Assembly (NCBI GenBank): GCA_963757815.1
Contig: CAVWSN010000001.1
Span: 62,001 to 126,000, forward strand
Source: JACVRW01 sp963757815
GTDB taxonomy: Bacteria > Actinomycetota > Thermoleophilia > Solirubrobacterales > Thermoleophilaceae
DNA length: 64,000 bases
Direction of reading: 5' to 3'
Positions within the stretch are counted from its first letter, which is position 1; each line of letters begins with the position of its first letter. Shown piece after piece: positions 25,719 to 34,795 of this stretch. The notes under the pieces were generated by a model. It was not told the DNA's origin. It searched no databases and saw only the letters and a program-made list of their open reading frames with translations. Position numbers and translations under genes: made by a program.

Positions 25719-26820
25719 TCAGCCGCCGATCGCCAGCTCGAGCGCGCGCAGCAGGCGATCCGTGGCCGGCGCGTCACGCACCGTCGCGCGGATGTGATCA
25801 TCGGCCCCGAGCGGGCCGCCGGGCGCCACTATCACTCCCTGCCGGCGGAGGCTGCCGGCGAGCTGGTTCCCGCTCATCCCGCGCGCGGCCAGCCAGATGA
25901 AGTTGGCCTGCGAGGGGGAGACGTCCACTGGCAGCGCCCTCAGCGCCTCGAGTAGCCGGGCCCGCTCGCGCGACACCGCGCGGCGGCGGCGGTCGATCTC
26001 GGCGTCGCCGGTGCGCAGCGCGTGCTCCACGGCTGCCTGCGTAAGGGCGTTTACGCCCAGGACCGGCGCCACCGCCGCCAGCAGCGAGGCATCGCTCGAG
26101 CACCGCGTAGCCCGCCCTCAGCCCCGAAAGCCCGTAGGCCTTCGAGAAGGTACGGACCACGAGCAGGCGCGGGAACGCCTCGACCAGCCGCAGGCAGGCG
26201 TCCATCTCCTCGACGTCCTGGAAGTGGACGAGCGCCTCGTCGAGGAGCACGTGGACATGCTCCGGCAGCGCGGACAAGAGCCGCCCCAGCTCCTCGGCCG
26301 GCGAGTAGTCGCCCGTCGGGTCGTTGGGGTTGCACACGACGACGACGCGCGTGCGCTCGCTCACCTCCTCGAGCAGCGTGGCGCGCTCACACGGATGCGG
26401 GCGCGCGTAGGCGTGCGCCGCCATCAGCGGGTAGAGCGGGTAGGAGGGCCAGGGCATCAAGAGCTCGTCGCCCTGGGAGAGGAGCGCCATCGCCGCAGCC
26501 TGCAGAAGCTCCGCGGCACCGTTGCCCAGCACGATCTTCTCCGGGGGGATCGCGTGACGGTCGGCGAGCAGGCGGCGGGCGCCGGTCGCGTGCCGATCCG
26601 GGTAGCCGTTGACTCCTCCGCGCGCCCGCGCGATCGCCGCGTTCACGATCTCCGAGTGGGGCAGGTCCGGCCACTCCGTGCCGGAGAGGTCGAGCTCCTC
26701 GACGCGCTCGAGGGCGAGCTTGCGCTCGCGCGCGCGGCGGGCGCGCCGCTCACGGTTGAGCACCTCCTCATCGATGTCCTCGAACTGCCGGTAGTAGTCG
26801 CGAAAGCCCACTGCGCTCAC
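25719..26820 (-). CDS. PLP-dependent aminotransferase (HisC-like, class I/II), frameshifted
   Basis: Fold type I aminotransferase, about 367 aa, from GTG 26820. It has GVNGYPDRHATGARRLLA, LGNGAAELLQAAAMALL, the cofactor-binding VVVCNPNDPTGDY, LLDEALVHF and the PLP-Lys motif VRTFSKAYGLSGLRAGYAV. The frame breaks near 26093-26096, and the next frame continues DASLLAAVAPVLGVNALTQ to the end (SQANFIWLAARG, HIRATVRD). One extra base explains the break. Resembles histidinol-phosphate aminotransferase, but the charged N-terminal 50 residues differ; the substrate is unproven. GTGA overlap with the upstream membrane gene. Confidence 0.82.
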
Positions 26821-27290
26821 TCGGACGGAGCGATGCTCGGCCCCGGTCCCTGGATGATCAGGAACCAGATCGCGAACGCGACCAGGGCGACGCCGACGCA
26901 CGCCGCGAAGATGCGCTCGAGCGCGCCGCGCTCCTGCCGGTGCCCCGCCGCGCGGCGGACGAGCTTCCAGGCGTGGTCGACGCGCTTGGCGGCCGCCATC
27001 GTGAGCAAGAGCGACGCCAGGCAGCCGAGCATGATCGTCGCGATACCGGCAGTCACGTAGCCGGTCAGGTAGTCCACCTGCGAGCCGATCCACAGCCAGG
27101 CGGCGGGCTGCGGGCCCAACAGCGAGAGGCAGAGCAAGATCTCCACCGCCAGGAGGCCGTGGGCCAGCCACTCGTCCATGCGACGCCGGCCCTCGGAAGA
27201 GGGCCCTGGGTCCCGGTAGCGAACGGGCGCCGTGCCCGGTCGCCGGCCGATGAACAGGCCGCCGGTGTCGGTGGGATCGTTGCTGGCCAT
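26817..27290 (-). CDS. Small membrane protein, uncharacterised
   Basis: 157 aa from ATG 27290. A polar N-terminal 45 residues (NDPTDTGGLFIGRRPGTAPV) precede three or four hydrophobic segments: LLAVEILLCLSLLGPQPAAWLW, YVTAGIATIMLGCLASLLLTM, and VGVALVAFAIWFLII at the C-terminus, with a basic loop between the last two. It overlaps the downstream aminotransferase start by 4 nt, so the two are coupled. I do not recognise the family; the pairing may be incidental to function. Confidence 0.65.
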   Translation of the reverse strand: MASNDPTDTGGLFIGRRPGTAPVRYRDPGPSSEGRRRMDEWLAHGLLAVEILLCLSLLGPQPAAWLWIGSQVDYLTGYVTAGIATIMLGCLASLLLTMAAAKRVDHAWKLVRRAAGHRQERGALERIFAACVGVALVAFAIWFLIIQGPGPSIAPSE

Positions 27291-27305
27291 GAAGATAGAT
27301 AACCC

Positions 27306-27329
27306 GCGCAGCCGGCCGAGCCGGCTGCT
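27306..27329. repeat. 24-nt hairpin repeat, copy 2
   Basis: Identical to the 24-nt block at 13231-13254, with the dyad CAGCCGGC-CGA-GCCGGCTG; a short CACGGCAG match follows in both places. Here it lies just upstream of the membrane-protein gene and downstream of nothing on that strand, in the 97-nt gap after the acyl-CoA synthetase 3' end. Confidence 0.65.
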
Positions 27330-27387
27330 CGGGCCACGGCAGGCCCGCGCGGGCGCGCCGTCCACTGAGGGTAGTGGTCGCCGACCC

Positions 27388-29208
27388 TCAGCGAGAGCGG
27401 GCGTAGACCTCGTCGATCAGCCCGGCGAACTTGTCGTGCACGACGTTGCGCTTGACCTTGAGCGTCGGCGTCAACTCACCGGTCTCCTGGGAGAGGTCGT
27501 GGTCGAGGATCTCGAAGCGCTTGATCTGCTCGACCGGCCCGACGTGCGAGTTGACCTCGTCGACCGCGGCCTGTACCTCCGCCAGCACCTTCTCGTTCGT
27601 CCGGAGCGCCTCGATCGACGCGTCCTCCAGCCCGAGCGACTCCGCCAGCGCCGGCGCCTCCTCCGGGTCGAGCGTGATCAGCGCGATCAGGTACGGACGC
27701 CGGTCGCCGATCACGACCGCCTGGGAGATCCAGCGGTTCTGCTTGAGGCCGTTCTCGAGGTTCGCCGGCGTGATGTTCTTGCCGCCGGCCGTGATGATGA
27801 TGTCCTTCTTGCGGCCGGTGATGAAGAGGAAGCCGTCCTCGAGCCGGCCGAGATCGCCGGTGTGGAGCCACTCGCCCTCGAGCGCCTGGGCGGTCGCCGC
27901 CTCGTTCTTGTAGTAGCCCTTGAAGATGTTCGGGCCCTTGATCAGCACCTCGTCGTCGTCGGCGATCTTCACCTCCACGCCCGACATCGGCTTGCCGACC
28001 GAGCCGAACCGGAAGCCGTTCGCCTCGGGGCGGTTGACCGTCGCGCTCGTGGCGGTCTCGGTCATCCCGTAGCCCTCCATCACCGGCACCCCACAGGCGA
28101 AGAAGAACTCGAGGATCTCGGGAGCGATCGGCGCCGCGCCCGTCACGCACTCGCGGATGTTCTGACCGAAGAGGCCGCGGACGTTCTTGAAGAGCTTCTC
28201 CTCGGCCTGGTCAAAGGCGGCCTGGAGCTCGGGCGGCACCTCTTGGCCCTCGAGCTGCATGGTGCGCACCTTGACGCCCACCTGAACGGCCTGACGCAGC
28301 TGCTCCTTGTCCTCGACCGCGCCGGTGGCCAGCGTGTAGATCTTCTCGAACATGCGCGGGACCGACGGGAAGTAGGTCGGGCCCAGCTGGGCGATGTCGG
28401 CGATGATCATCTTCGGGTCGCGCGACCAGTAGGCGAGCGTCACGCCGAGGTCGAACGAGCCGAACTGGATGAGGATCGCGAAGGCATGTGCCAGCGGGAG
28501 GAACAGGTACGAGCAGTCGCCGCCCTGCAGCACGCTCTGCTTGGCCACCGCGTCCGTGATCGCGCGGTAGTTGGCGTGGGTGAGCAGGCACCCCTTGGGC
28601 GGCCCTGTGGTGCCCGACGTGTAGATGTAGAGGCACATGTCCTCGGGTGTGACCGCCTCGTAGCGGGCCTCCCACTCGGATTCGTCGCGGCCGCGGCCGC
28701 GCTCGCGCAGTGCGTCGAGCGTGATGACGTCGCCGCCGACCTCGGCACCCTCGGGATCGATGACGATCACGTGGCGCAGCTCGGGGCACTCGGCGCGCAC
28801 CTTCTGCACCTTCGCGAGCTGCTCGGCGTCCTCGACGAAGACCGCGCGCGAGTCCGAGTGGTGGAGGACGTACTGCACCTCCTCCGGCGAGTTCGTCTGG
28901 TAGATCGTGACCAGCGTGCCCCCGGCGGTGAGGATGCCGAAGCACGCCTGGGTCCACTCGGGGCGGGTGTGGGCGAGGATCGAGATCTTCTCGCCCGGCT
29001 CGATGCCGAGATCGACGAGGCCGAGCGCGACCTCCTTGACGGCCTCGCCGAGCTCCGTGTAGGAGACGTCGACCCACTCGTCGCCGACCTTGTAGCGCTG
29101 CGCGGGGCGGTCCGCGTATTTCTTGGCCGCCAGCGGCAGCAGGTCGGCGATCGTGCTGGAGCCAGTGCTTTCGACGACACCGGTGCCCGCGGTGACTGCT
29201 TCCATCAA
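27388..29208 (-). CDS. Long-chain fatty-acid--CoA ligase (AMP-binding)
   Basis: 606 aa, similar in plan to FadD15-type synthetases. AMP motif YTSGTTGPPKG at 196-206; further motifs are VPVMEGYGMTETATSATVN, the GEWLHTGDLGRLEDGFLFITGRKKDIII hinge region (in pieces) and the acylation-domain Lys in LTPTLKVKRN near the C-terminus. It activates fatty acids to acyl-CoA via acyl-AMP in the cytosol or at the membrane. The second of two adjacent Met codons (29205) may be the actual start. Preceded on its strand by two hairpins and a small gene. Confidence 0.93.
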   Translation of the reverse strand: MMEAVTAGTGVVESTGSSTIADLLPLAAKKYADRPAQRYKVGDEWVDVSYTELGEAVKEVALGLVDLGIEPGEKISILAHTRPEWTQACFGILTAGGTLVTIYQTNSPEEVQYVLHHSDSRAVFVEDAEQLAKVQKVRAECPELRHVIVIDPEGAEVGGDVITLDALRERGRGRDESEWEARYEAVTPEDMCLYIYTSGTTGPPKGCLLTHANYRAITDAVAKQSVLQGGDCSYLFLPLAHAFAILIQFGSFDLGVTLAYWSRDPKMIIADIAQLGPTYFPSVPRMFEKIYTLATGAVEDKEQLRQAVQVGVKVRTMQLEGQEVPPELQAAFDQAEEKLFKNVRGLFGQNIRECVTGAAPIAPEILEFFFACGVPVMEGYGMTETATSATVNRPEANGFRFGSVGKPMSGVEVKIADDDEVLIKGPNIFKGYYKNEAATAQALEGEWLHTGDLGRLEDGFLFITGRKKDIIITAGGKNITPANLENGLKQNRWISQAVVIGDRRPYLIALITLDPEEAPALAESLGLEDASIEALRTNEKVLAEVQAAVDEVNSHVGPVEQIKRFEILDHDLSQETGELTPTLKVKRNVVHDKFAGLIDEVYARSR

Positions 29209-29290
29209 ACCTCTCCCTCTTGCTCCTCGAGTCCAACTGACGGCCGCGTCAACCGACCCGCGGCGGGGGAGATTCTATGTGCACAACGGC

Positions 29291-29315
29291 CGCGGGGCCA
29301 CGATGTGGCCCCGCG
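29291..29315. terminator. Strong hairpin, likely terminator
   Basis: A perfect 11-bp stem CGCGGGGCCAC with loop GAT and GTGGCCCCGCG. It lies between the 58-residue small gene (29355-29531, minus) and the acyl-CoA synthetase (starts 29208, minus). No U-tract follows on either strand, so it may act as an intrinsic-like or Rho-assisted terminator or insulator. Confidence 0.55.
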
Positions 29316-29330
29316 CCAGACTGCAGGAAC

Positions 29331-29346
29331 GCGGGCCGTGGCCCGC
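29331..29346 (-). terminator. Hairpin 9 nt after the small gene
   Basis: GCGGGCC-GT-GGCCCGC, a perfect 7-bp stem immediately downstream of the stop of the small gene on the minus strand. Tandem with the 29291-29315 hairpin, it gives this short transcript a clear 3' boundary. Confidence 0.5.
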
Positions 29347-29354
29347 AACGGTTG

Positions 29355-29531
29355 CTAGGCCTTGGCCAGTTCCCTCTTTTCCTGCTCGTTCTTGAGAGTG
29401 CTTGTGAAGAGAGTCTTGTCGATCCGACCTTGGAAGATCGGGACGCCCAGTTCCATGCACTTTGCGATTACTTCGCGACGGTGCATCCCCGCCTCTCGTC
29501 CGAGTTCGGTGGGCGTCAGGTGGATCGCCAT
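29355..29531 (-). CDS. 58-residue conserved-looking small protein
   Basis: ATG 29531 to TAG 29355, 58 aa, preceded by a consensus ribosome site (GAGGAGG, 10 nt upstream). The sequence begins MAIHLTPTELGREAGMHRRE and continues VIAKCMELGVPIFQGRIDKT, then a charged tail ending ELAKA. The first 40 residues look like a small helical DNA/RNA-binding fold: LxxxELGREAGMxRREVIxKCxELGVPI resembles the N-terminal subdomain of IF-2 or a MerR-like half-HTH. Codon use matches neighbours apart from slightly lower GC. No function can be assigned. Confidence 0.7.
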   Translation of the reverse strand: MAIHLTPTELGREAGMHRREVIAKCMELGVPIFQGRIDKTLFTSTLKNEQEKRELAKA

Positions 29532-29619
29532 GTACTGCTGCCTCCTCGTCGCTTTTAGGGCGTGGAAAGGAGGGTAGCGTTTGCGCCGGTCGGCGCAAGA
29601 GAAAATCTGCAGTCGCCCG

Positions 29620-30579
29620 CTACTGGAGCTCCGCTAGAGCCGTCAGCGTGCGCTCGCCACCGGGGTCGCCGGCGGTTGCCGGAACGAGAACCAGCTCGTC
29701 GAGCGCGGCCGCGTACGCCTCCAGCCGCTGGTTGATCGCGTCGGCGTCGCCGACGAGGCCGACGGTGGCCGCAGCCTCGCTGGGAAGTGCGCTCAGCAGG
29801 TCTTCGTGCCCGGCCCCCGCGTGTGCCATCTCCACGGCCTCGCCGAACCCGGCGGCCGTGAACATCTCGTCGTAACCGGCCACGGCGAGGTAGCCGACCA
29901 GGCCCTGCATGATCTGTGCATACGCCTCCGGATCGGGATCGACCGCTGCCGGGACCCAGGCAGCGAGCCTGGGCGGTGGATTGCCGGTCCGCCCGGCGTG
30001 TCGCTCCAGCTTCCCCCGATACTCGCGGGCCAGCTCGGGTGAGACGAGGTCGAGCACCATGCGGTCGGCGTGTTCCGCGGCGACCGCGATGGCGCGCTCG
30101 CCGAAGGCTGCCACGGTGAGCGCTCCGCCGGGCGGGTCGAGGCGCAGCCGGTAGTGGGTCGAGAGGACCTCGCCGTCGAGGTCCGCCTGCCCTTCGAGGA
30201 GGAAGGCACGTACGGCTTGGGCGCTTTCGGCCAGCGCGGCGACAGGGCGACGCCGCGAGCGGCCGTGCATCCGCTCGACCACCCGTGCGCTCGATGTGCC
30301 GAGGGCCACGCCGACCGGGCGGCCGACGAGGGCGGCGGTCGAGGCGGCGGCCCGCGCGATCGTCGCCGGGTCGCGGACGTGAACGGGGAGGGGCCCGACG
30401 GTCAGCGCGATCTGCTCGGTGGCCGCCCCGATTGCGGTCGCCAGCGCGAATGAGTCCCAGACCCACCCCTCGGCGATCCACAGCTCTCGGTAGCCGAGCC
30501 GATCGGCCAGCGCGGCCGTGCGCAGCTCCTCCTGGGGCGGAACATCGGGCCGCGATCCGACGGCGACGCTGAGCTCCAT
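29620..30579 (-). CDS. LLM-class flavin/F420-dependent oxidoreductase
   Basis: 319 aa luciferase-like TIM barrel: AALADRLGYRELWIAEGWVWD (residues about 22-42), TEQIALTVGPLPVHVRDP, the AAASTAALVGRPVGVALGTS segment, TVAAFGERAIAVAAEHAD and ATVGLVGDADAI. Actinobacterial members often use F420, but the cofactor cannot be told here. It is monocistronic, with the 58-aa gene downstream on the same strand. The substrate is unknown. Confidence 0.85.
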   Translation of the reverse strand: MELSVAVGSRPDVPPQEELRTAALADRLGYRELWIAEGWVWDSFALATAIGAATEQIALTVGPLPVHVRDPATIARAAASTAALVGRPVGVALGTSSARVVERMHGRSRRRPVAALAESAQAVRAFLLEGQADLDGEVLSTHYRLRLDPPGGALTVAAFGERAIAVAAEHADRMVLDLVSPELAREYRGKLERHAGRTGNPPPRLAAWVPAAVDPDPEAYAQIMQGLVGYLAVAGYDEMFTAAGFGEAVEMAHAGAGHEDLLSALPSEAAATVGLVGDADAINQRLEAYAAALDELVLVPATAGDPGGERTLTALAELQ

Positions 30580-30691
30580 GGGCGCCGCTTATACCAGCGG
30601 CGGGCCGTCGGGCTGACGTCACGATCGCGGGTTTGATGTGATGCCGGGTGGATTCGTCCCCGTCGCCACTCACCCGACCCGGGAGGCAACG

Positions 30692-31442
30692 ATGCGAAGG
30701 CTGATCCTTGGAAGCGCGCTCGCCGCTCTGCTCGCGCTCACTCTGCCCGCTGTGGCCATGGCACAGACGGGCGACCCCGCCGACACCCTCATGAACCTGG
30801 ACTTCAGCACCAAGTCCAAGAAGGCGGGGACCAAGAAGAAGGGCCGGCCCGTGTCGCTCACGATCAAGGTCGGACAGAGCACCCGTACCGGAACCGGGCA
30901 ACCCGCCACCTCCAGGCAGCTCAAGATCGCCCTGCCGAAGGAGTTCCGCTGGAACGGGAAGCTGTATCCGAGCTCGAAGCGCTGCGACCCGACCGCTGCG
31001 ACCCGAGCCAAGTCCACCCGCGTCTGCCCGAAGGGATCCAAGGTCGGCTCCGGTCACGTCACGGCCATCGCCAGCGGCGGCAATCTCGTGGAGGAGCTCG
31101 ACGTGTCCGTCTTCGTCACGACCGGTGCGGACCTCGGCCTGTTTCTCGACTCCGCCCCCACCGCGCCGGCTCTCGATTCACACGATGCTGGTCGGCAGCG
31201 TGAGCGGCGGCAGGAACGTCTCGATCAACATCCCGATACAGATCCAGGAGCCTGCACCGGGGGTGCCAAGCGCGATCCGGGAACTGCGTACCACGATCAA
31301 CGGCACGGTCACGCGTAAGGGCCAAAAGCGTGGCGTGATCGAGTCGTTCGGATGCAATCGGGCCTGGACGCTCTCGTTCACGAGCGTGTTCACGAGCGGG
31401 GGGAGCCTGAAGGACTCGGACTTCGCGCGCTGCACGAAATAG
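30692..31442 (+). CDS. Secreted protein of unknown function, frameshifted
   Basis: From ATG 30692: signal peptide (LILGSALAALLALTLPAVAMA), a Lys-rich stretch, then a beta-rich domain with SLTIKVGQSTRTGTGQ, LKIALPKEFRWNGKLYPSSK and paired Cys in KRCDP and RVCPKGSK. A C5 run at 31155-31159 appears to hold one extra base; the next frame continues IHTMLVGSVSGGRN, VPSAIRELRTTINGTV, GVIESFGC and DFARCTK to TAG 31442. The joined protein is about 249 aa with four Cys that could form disulfides. Such proteins are common exported hypotheticals in Solirubrobacterales. Confidence 0.7.
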
Positions 31443-31452
31443 CGCTCTTCGC

Positions 31453-32538
31453 GTGCGTCGCTACGGCAAGCGCGCGGACCTGATCGTCCACGAGGAAGAG
31501 CCATACAACGCCGAGACGGGGCTCGCCGCGCTGGCGGAGGGTCCCCTGACGGCGATGGATGCGTTCTACGTGCGCTCGCACGGCGCGGTGCCGGAGCTCG
31601 ACCCGGCCGCGTGGCGTCTGCGCGTGCACGGCCTCGTCGAGCGCGAGCTGGAGCTTTCGCTTGACACCCTGCGCGAGGCGTTCCGGGAGTGCGAGGTGAC
31701 CGCGACTCTGCAGTGCGCCGGCAACCGGCGCGCTGGGCTGGTCGCAATCCGCGACATCCCGGGCGAGGCGCCGTGGGGACCCGGCGCCACCGGCACCGCG
31801 ACCTGGAGCGGCGTCGCGCTCGCCGACGTGCTCGCGCTCGCCCGCCCGCTTGACGACGCCGGCCATGCCGGCTTCGACGGCGCCGACCTGTGCCCCGAGG
31901 CGAAGCCGGCCCAGCGCTTCGGCGGCTCGATCCCGCTCGACAAGGCGTTGCGCCCCGAGGTCCTGCTCGCCTGGGCGATGAACGGCGAGCCGCTTCCTGC
32001 AGTGCACGGCGGGCCGGTGCGCGTGGTCGTGCCCGGCTACATCGGCGCCCGCAGCGTCAAGTGGCTCGAGCGGATCGAGCTGCGCTCGGAGCCGTGGCAG
32101 GGCTACTTCCAGCATGTCGCCTACCGGCTGCTGCCCGAGGACGGGACGCCCGGCCCGGGCGCGGGAATGCCGCTCGGGCTGGTCGCGCTCAACGCCGACG
32201 TTCTGTCTCCGGCCGACGGCGAAACGGTCGCGGCAGGCCCCCTCGAGGTGCGCGGCTACGCCTTCGCGGGCGGCGAGCGCCACGTCGCACGGGTCGACGT
32301 CTCGCTCGACGGCGGCTCAACCTGGACGCAGGCGGAGCTCCTCGACGACCTCGGCCGCTGGGCCTGGCGGCATTGGCGGCTCACCGTAGAACTCGAACCC
32401 GGAGAGCACGAGATCCTCGTGCGCGCCTGGGACTCCTCGGCGGCCACCCAGCCGGAGGACGAGGCGGCGCTGTGGAACCCGAAGGGCTACGTGAACAACG
32501 CCCGTCCGCGGGTACGGGTGCGCGCGGCCGCCGCGTAG
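31453..32538 (+). CDS. Sulfite oxidase-family molybdopterin enzyme
   Basis: 361 aa from GTG 31453. The molybdopterin-binding fold has RVHGLVERELELSLDTL, the Mo-ligand Cys88 in TLQCAGNRR, TATWSGVALADVL, HGGPVRVVVPGYIGARSVKWLERIEL and QGYFQHVAYRL. A C-terminal Mo-co dimerisation (Ig-like) domain follows, with RGYAFAGGERHVARVDVSLDGGSTW and WNPKGYVNNARPRVRV. There is no Tat or Sec signal, so it is probably cytosolic. It oxidises sulfite or related oxyanions in known relatives. Confidence 0.9.
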   Translation: MRRYGKRADLIVHEEEPYNAETGLAALAEGPLTAMDAFYVRSHGAVPELDPAAWRLRVHGLVERELELSLDTLREAFRECEVTATLQCAGNRRAGLVAIRDIPGEAPWGPGATGTATWSGVALADVLALARPLDDAGHAGFDGADLCPEAKPAQRFGGSIPLDKALRPEVLLAWAMNGEPLPAVHGGPVRVVVPGYIGARSVKWLERIELRSEPWQGYFQHVAYRLLPEDGTPGPGAGMPLGLVALNADVLSPADGETVAAGPLEVRGYAFAGGERHVARVDVSLDGGSTWTQAELLDDLGRWAWRHWRLTVELEPGEHEILVRAWDSSAATQPEDEAALWNPKGYVNNARPRVRVRAAAA

Positions 32539-32561
32539 CCGAGAACCTCCCGCTCCGTTTG

Positions 32562-32607
32562 ATCCTGCCCTGCCCACCCATGCGGTGGGCAAAGCAGGAT
32601 TGTTGTT
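32562..32607. terminator. Two-tier hairpin terminator after sulfite oxidase gene
   Basis: Nested stems ATCCTGC...GCAGGAT (32562-32568/32594-32600) and GCCCACC...GGTGGGC (32572-32578/32584-32590) with a short loop, followed by TGTTGTT. It sits between the convergent sulfite oxidase (plus strand) and Gfo/Idh/MocA (minus strand) genes, a classic intrinsic terminator position. Confidence 0.75.
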
Positions 32608-32628
32608 CTGGCCGTAGGTTCGCCGGCG

Positions 32629-33570
32629 TCAGCCCACCCGCGTGGCCGCTTCGAGCCGCTCCTGCGCGCGAACGGCGGCGGCGAGCCCGTCGCGTGGGAA
32701 GCGGCGGGCGCGCAAGCGACGGGCGAACGCCCGCAGCGCCTCGCCGGCATCAGGCGGGGCGCCGACCCAGCGCTCCGCGGCCCCGCGGTCACCGATCAGC
32801 TCGAGGACGCCGTCACGGAGAGTCGCGGTGCCCCGGGCGCCGCAGGCGACAAGCTCCAGGCCTCCCGGCCGGGTGATCCAGCTCGCGCGCACGGTGAGCG
32901 GCGCGCCCGCCCAGGTTCCGAGAGCGACCCCGCCGAGGTCACCCTGGTCGGGCCCGGCATGCTCGAGCGCCACCGCCGCGAGGCGCGGCGGTTCGTCCGG
33001 TTGCAGCGCCGTCAATGCGTCGACGAGGTGCAGCGCCAGATCGCCGAAGCCGCCGACTCCGGCACGGCGCGGGTCACGCATCCACGCGCTCGGTCCATCG
33101 AACCACCCGTCGACACCACCAGGGTGGGCGAGCGCGGCGCTGACGCTTGCCAGGCGGCCCAGCAGCCGCTCGCGCAACAGCCCGCCCAGCCTGCCGAGCG
33201 CCGGCAGCTCGCGTAGGAAAAGGGCGGCCACCGCGGGGGTGCGGGTACGCCCCACCTCCCGAGCGACGCCGCGGGCCTCCGCGGCGCTGCGAGCCACCGG
33301 CTTCTCGACCAGGATCGGACGACCCGCCCGTGCGGCCTGCACGCACAACGCCGGGCGCTGGTCGGTCGGCGCGCAGATCACGACGGCGTGAGCGCGCCCG
33401 ATTGCCGTCTCGGCCCGCGAGACGGCAGCACCCGCGACGGCGGCCGGGATCGCGGCCCGATCCTCGTCCCAGACCGCGGCCAGGCGCAGGTCCGGCTCGG
33501 ACGCAAGCACGCCCAGCACGTCCGGGACATGAGGATGACCGCAGCCCAAGAGCGCGATGTCGATCGGCAT
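32629..33570 (-). CDS. Gfo/Idh/MocA-family NAD(P)-dependent oxidoreductase
   Basis: 313 aa. The N-terminal Rossmann domain begins IDIALLGCGHPHVPDVLGVL, and shows HAVVICAPTDQ and the EKP motif in RPILVEKPVARS (Lys essential in the family). The C-terminal domain has GGFGDLALHLVDAL, with the His of the catalytic pair, then TVRASWITRPGG. Acts on sugars, inositols or similar polyols in known members; no pathway partners are adjacent. Confidence 0.85.
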   Translation of the reverse strand: MPIDIALLGCGHPHVPDVLGVLASEPDLRLAAVWDEDRAAIPAAVAGAAVSRAETAIGRAHAVVICAPTDQRPALCVQAARAGRPILVEKPVARSAAEARGVAREVGRTRTPAVAALFLRELPALGRLGGLLRERLLGRLASVSAALAHPGGVDGWFDGPSAWMRDPRRAGVGGFGDLALHLVDALTALQPDEPPRLAAVALEHAGPDQGDLGGVALGTWAGAPLTVRASWITRPGGLELVACGARGTATLRDGVLELIGDRGAAERWVGAPPDAGEALRAFARRLRARRFPRDGLAAAVRAQERLEAATRVG

Positions 33571-33588
33571 CGGGTCAGGGTGGCACGC

Positions 33589-34348
33589 CTAGATCGGGTT
33601 CGGCGCGTCGACGAAGCGGTGCTCGACCCCGAAGCGCTCGGCCACGAGCTCGCCGAGGCGGCGGACGCCCAAGGTCTCGGTCGCGTAGTGGCCGGCGGCG
33701 ATGAAGTGGACCGCGTTCTCGCGCGCGTCCGCCATGACGTGCTCGGCCGGCTCTCCTGTGAGGAAGGCGTCGAGGCCCAGGGCGATCGCTTCGCCGAAGC
33801 TCGATGCCGCTCCGCCCGAGACGATCCCGACGCTGTGCACGGTCGCCGGTCCGGTCGCCCAGACGAACGGCTCCTGTCCGAACAGCCGCGCGCAGCGGTC
33901 CTGCAGCTCGGCGAACGGGACTCCCTCTGGCGAGCGCCCCACGAAGCCGACCTTGCGGCCGCGGTGCTCGCCGAAGGGCTCGCTCCGCTCGAGGCCGAGC
34001 TCCGCGCAGATGAGCGCGTTGTTGCCCACCTCCGGGTGGGCGTCGAGCGGGAGGTGGTAGCCCGCGAGCGAGATGTCCGCGTCGAACAGGATCCGCAGCC
34101 GCTCCTTCATGGCCCGCGACACCGCGCGCGGGTGGAAGTCCCAGAACAGCCCGTGATGGGCGATCACCAGGTCGGCGCCGTCCGCGGCCGCCCGCTCGAA
34201 CAGCTCACGGTGGGCCGACACGCCCAGTTACCACCAGCTGCACGTCCTCCGCCCCCGGGACCTGGAGACCGTTCGGGCCGTAGTCGGGGAACTCTCTCGC
34301 GTCCAGGAGCTCGTCGAGGAAGGCGATGATCTCGTCACGCTCAGCCAC
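33589..34348 (-). CDS. NIF3/DUF34-family dinuclear-metal protein, frameshifted
   Basis: About 252 aa from GTG 34348: AERDEIIAFLDELLDAREF, DYGPNGLQVPGAEDV, then VVTG. An extra base in the C-triplet at 34223-34225 breaks the frame; the next frame continues SAHRELFERAAADGADLVIAHHG (metal-binding HHG), AGYHLPLDAHPEVGNN (HxPLD), TVHSVGIVSGGA, LTGEPAEHV and FIAAGHYATETLG (GHxxTE). All NIF3 metal motifs are present. Family members are toroidal hexamers of debated function, linked to GTP cyclohydrolase-like or NAD-related roles. Confidence 0.88.
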
Positions 34349-34474
34349 GGCTCGAACAGCCTCTCAGACGGCGGGGGGAGGCGCGGGTGACCCCCTCCGG
34401 GGGAGGGGTGGGCGGACTTCAAGCTTGGGATTTGCGGGTAAGTCCAGCCCCTGGCGCGAGGCAGGGACGCAGGG

Positions 34475-34600
34475 ATGATCGCGGCAGGAAGGGAGACTTC
34501 GGACCTCGAGCTGGTTGCCGCTGTCCGCCACGGGGATGAGACCGCCTCGAGGAGCTATCCGAGGCTGCCGCCGGTCGCGGATCGCCGCGTTCGCTGCCGC
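34475..34600 (+). pseudogene. Possible ECF sigma factor N-terminal fragment in a gene-poor gap
   Basis: The 447-nt gap 34349-34795 has no convincing complete gene. At 34475 a frame reads TSDLELVAAVRHGDETA, which resembles the start of ECF sigma factors (DxELVAAVRRGDExAFEELY), but the match stops after about 20 residues and the remainder is compositionally repetitive (two related GCCGCxGGTCGCGGA blocks). It may be a truncated sigma gene or chance. A G/C-rich hairpin (CCCCTCC-ggg-GGAGGGG) lies near 34393-34409. Confidence 0.3.
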
Positions 34601-34795
34601 AGATGCCGCGCCGCCGCAGCTGCCGCCGGACGTCAGGCGGCCGTCCGGTCCGCGCTGCGGCGCCGCGGGCGATGAACGTGACCGCCGCAGGTCGCGGACT
34701 ACCGGATCGCCCGAACGGCGTGGTCGGCGGCGTGAACAGCAGCCTCCAGGGCGCGCTCCCCTAGCCCCGGCGCCGCGCGGGTAACCTGCCCGCCG

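Noticed and set aside
29277..29558. A plus-strand frame opposite the 58-residue gene.
   Set aside because: No ribosome site, crosses two strong hairpins, and composition is that of an antisense shadow.
7389..34225. Programmed ribosomal frameshifting as the cause of the broken frames.
   Set aside because: The breaks occur in unrelated gene families that are not known to use recoding, and no common slippery sequence or downstream structure is shared; consensus insertion errors explain them more simply.
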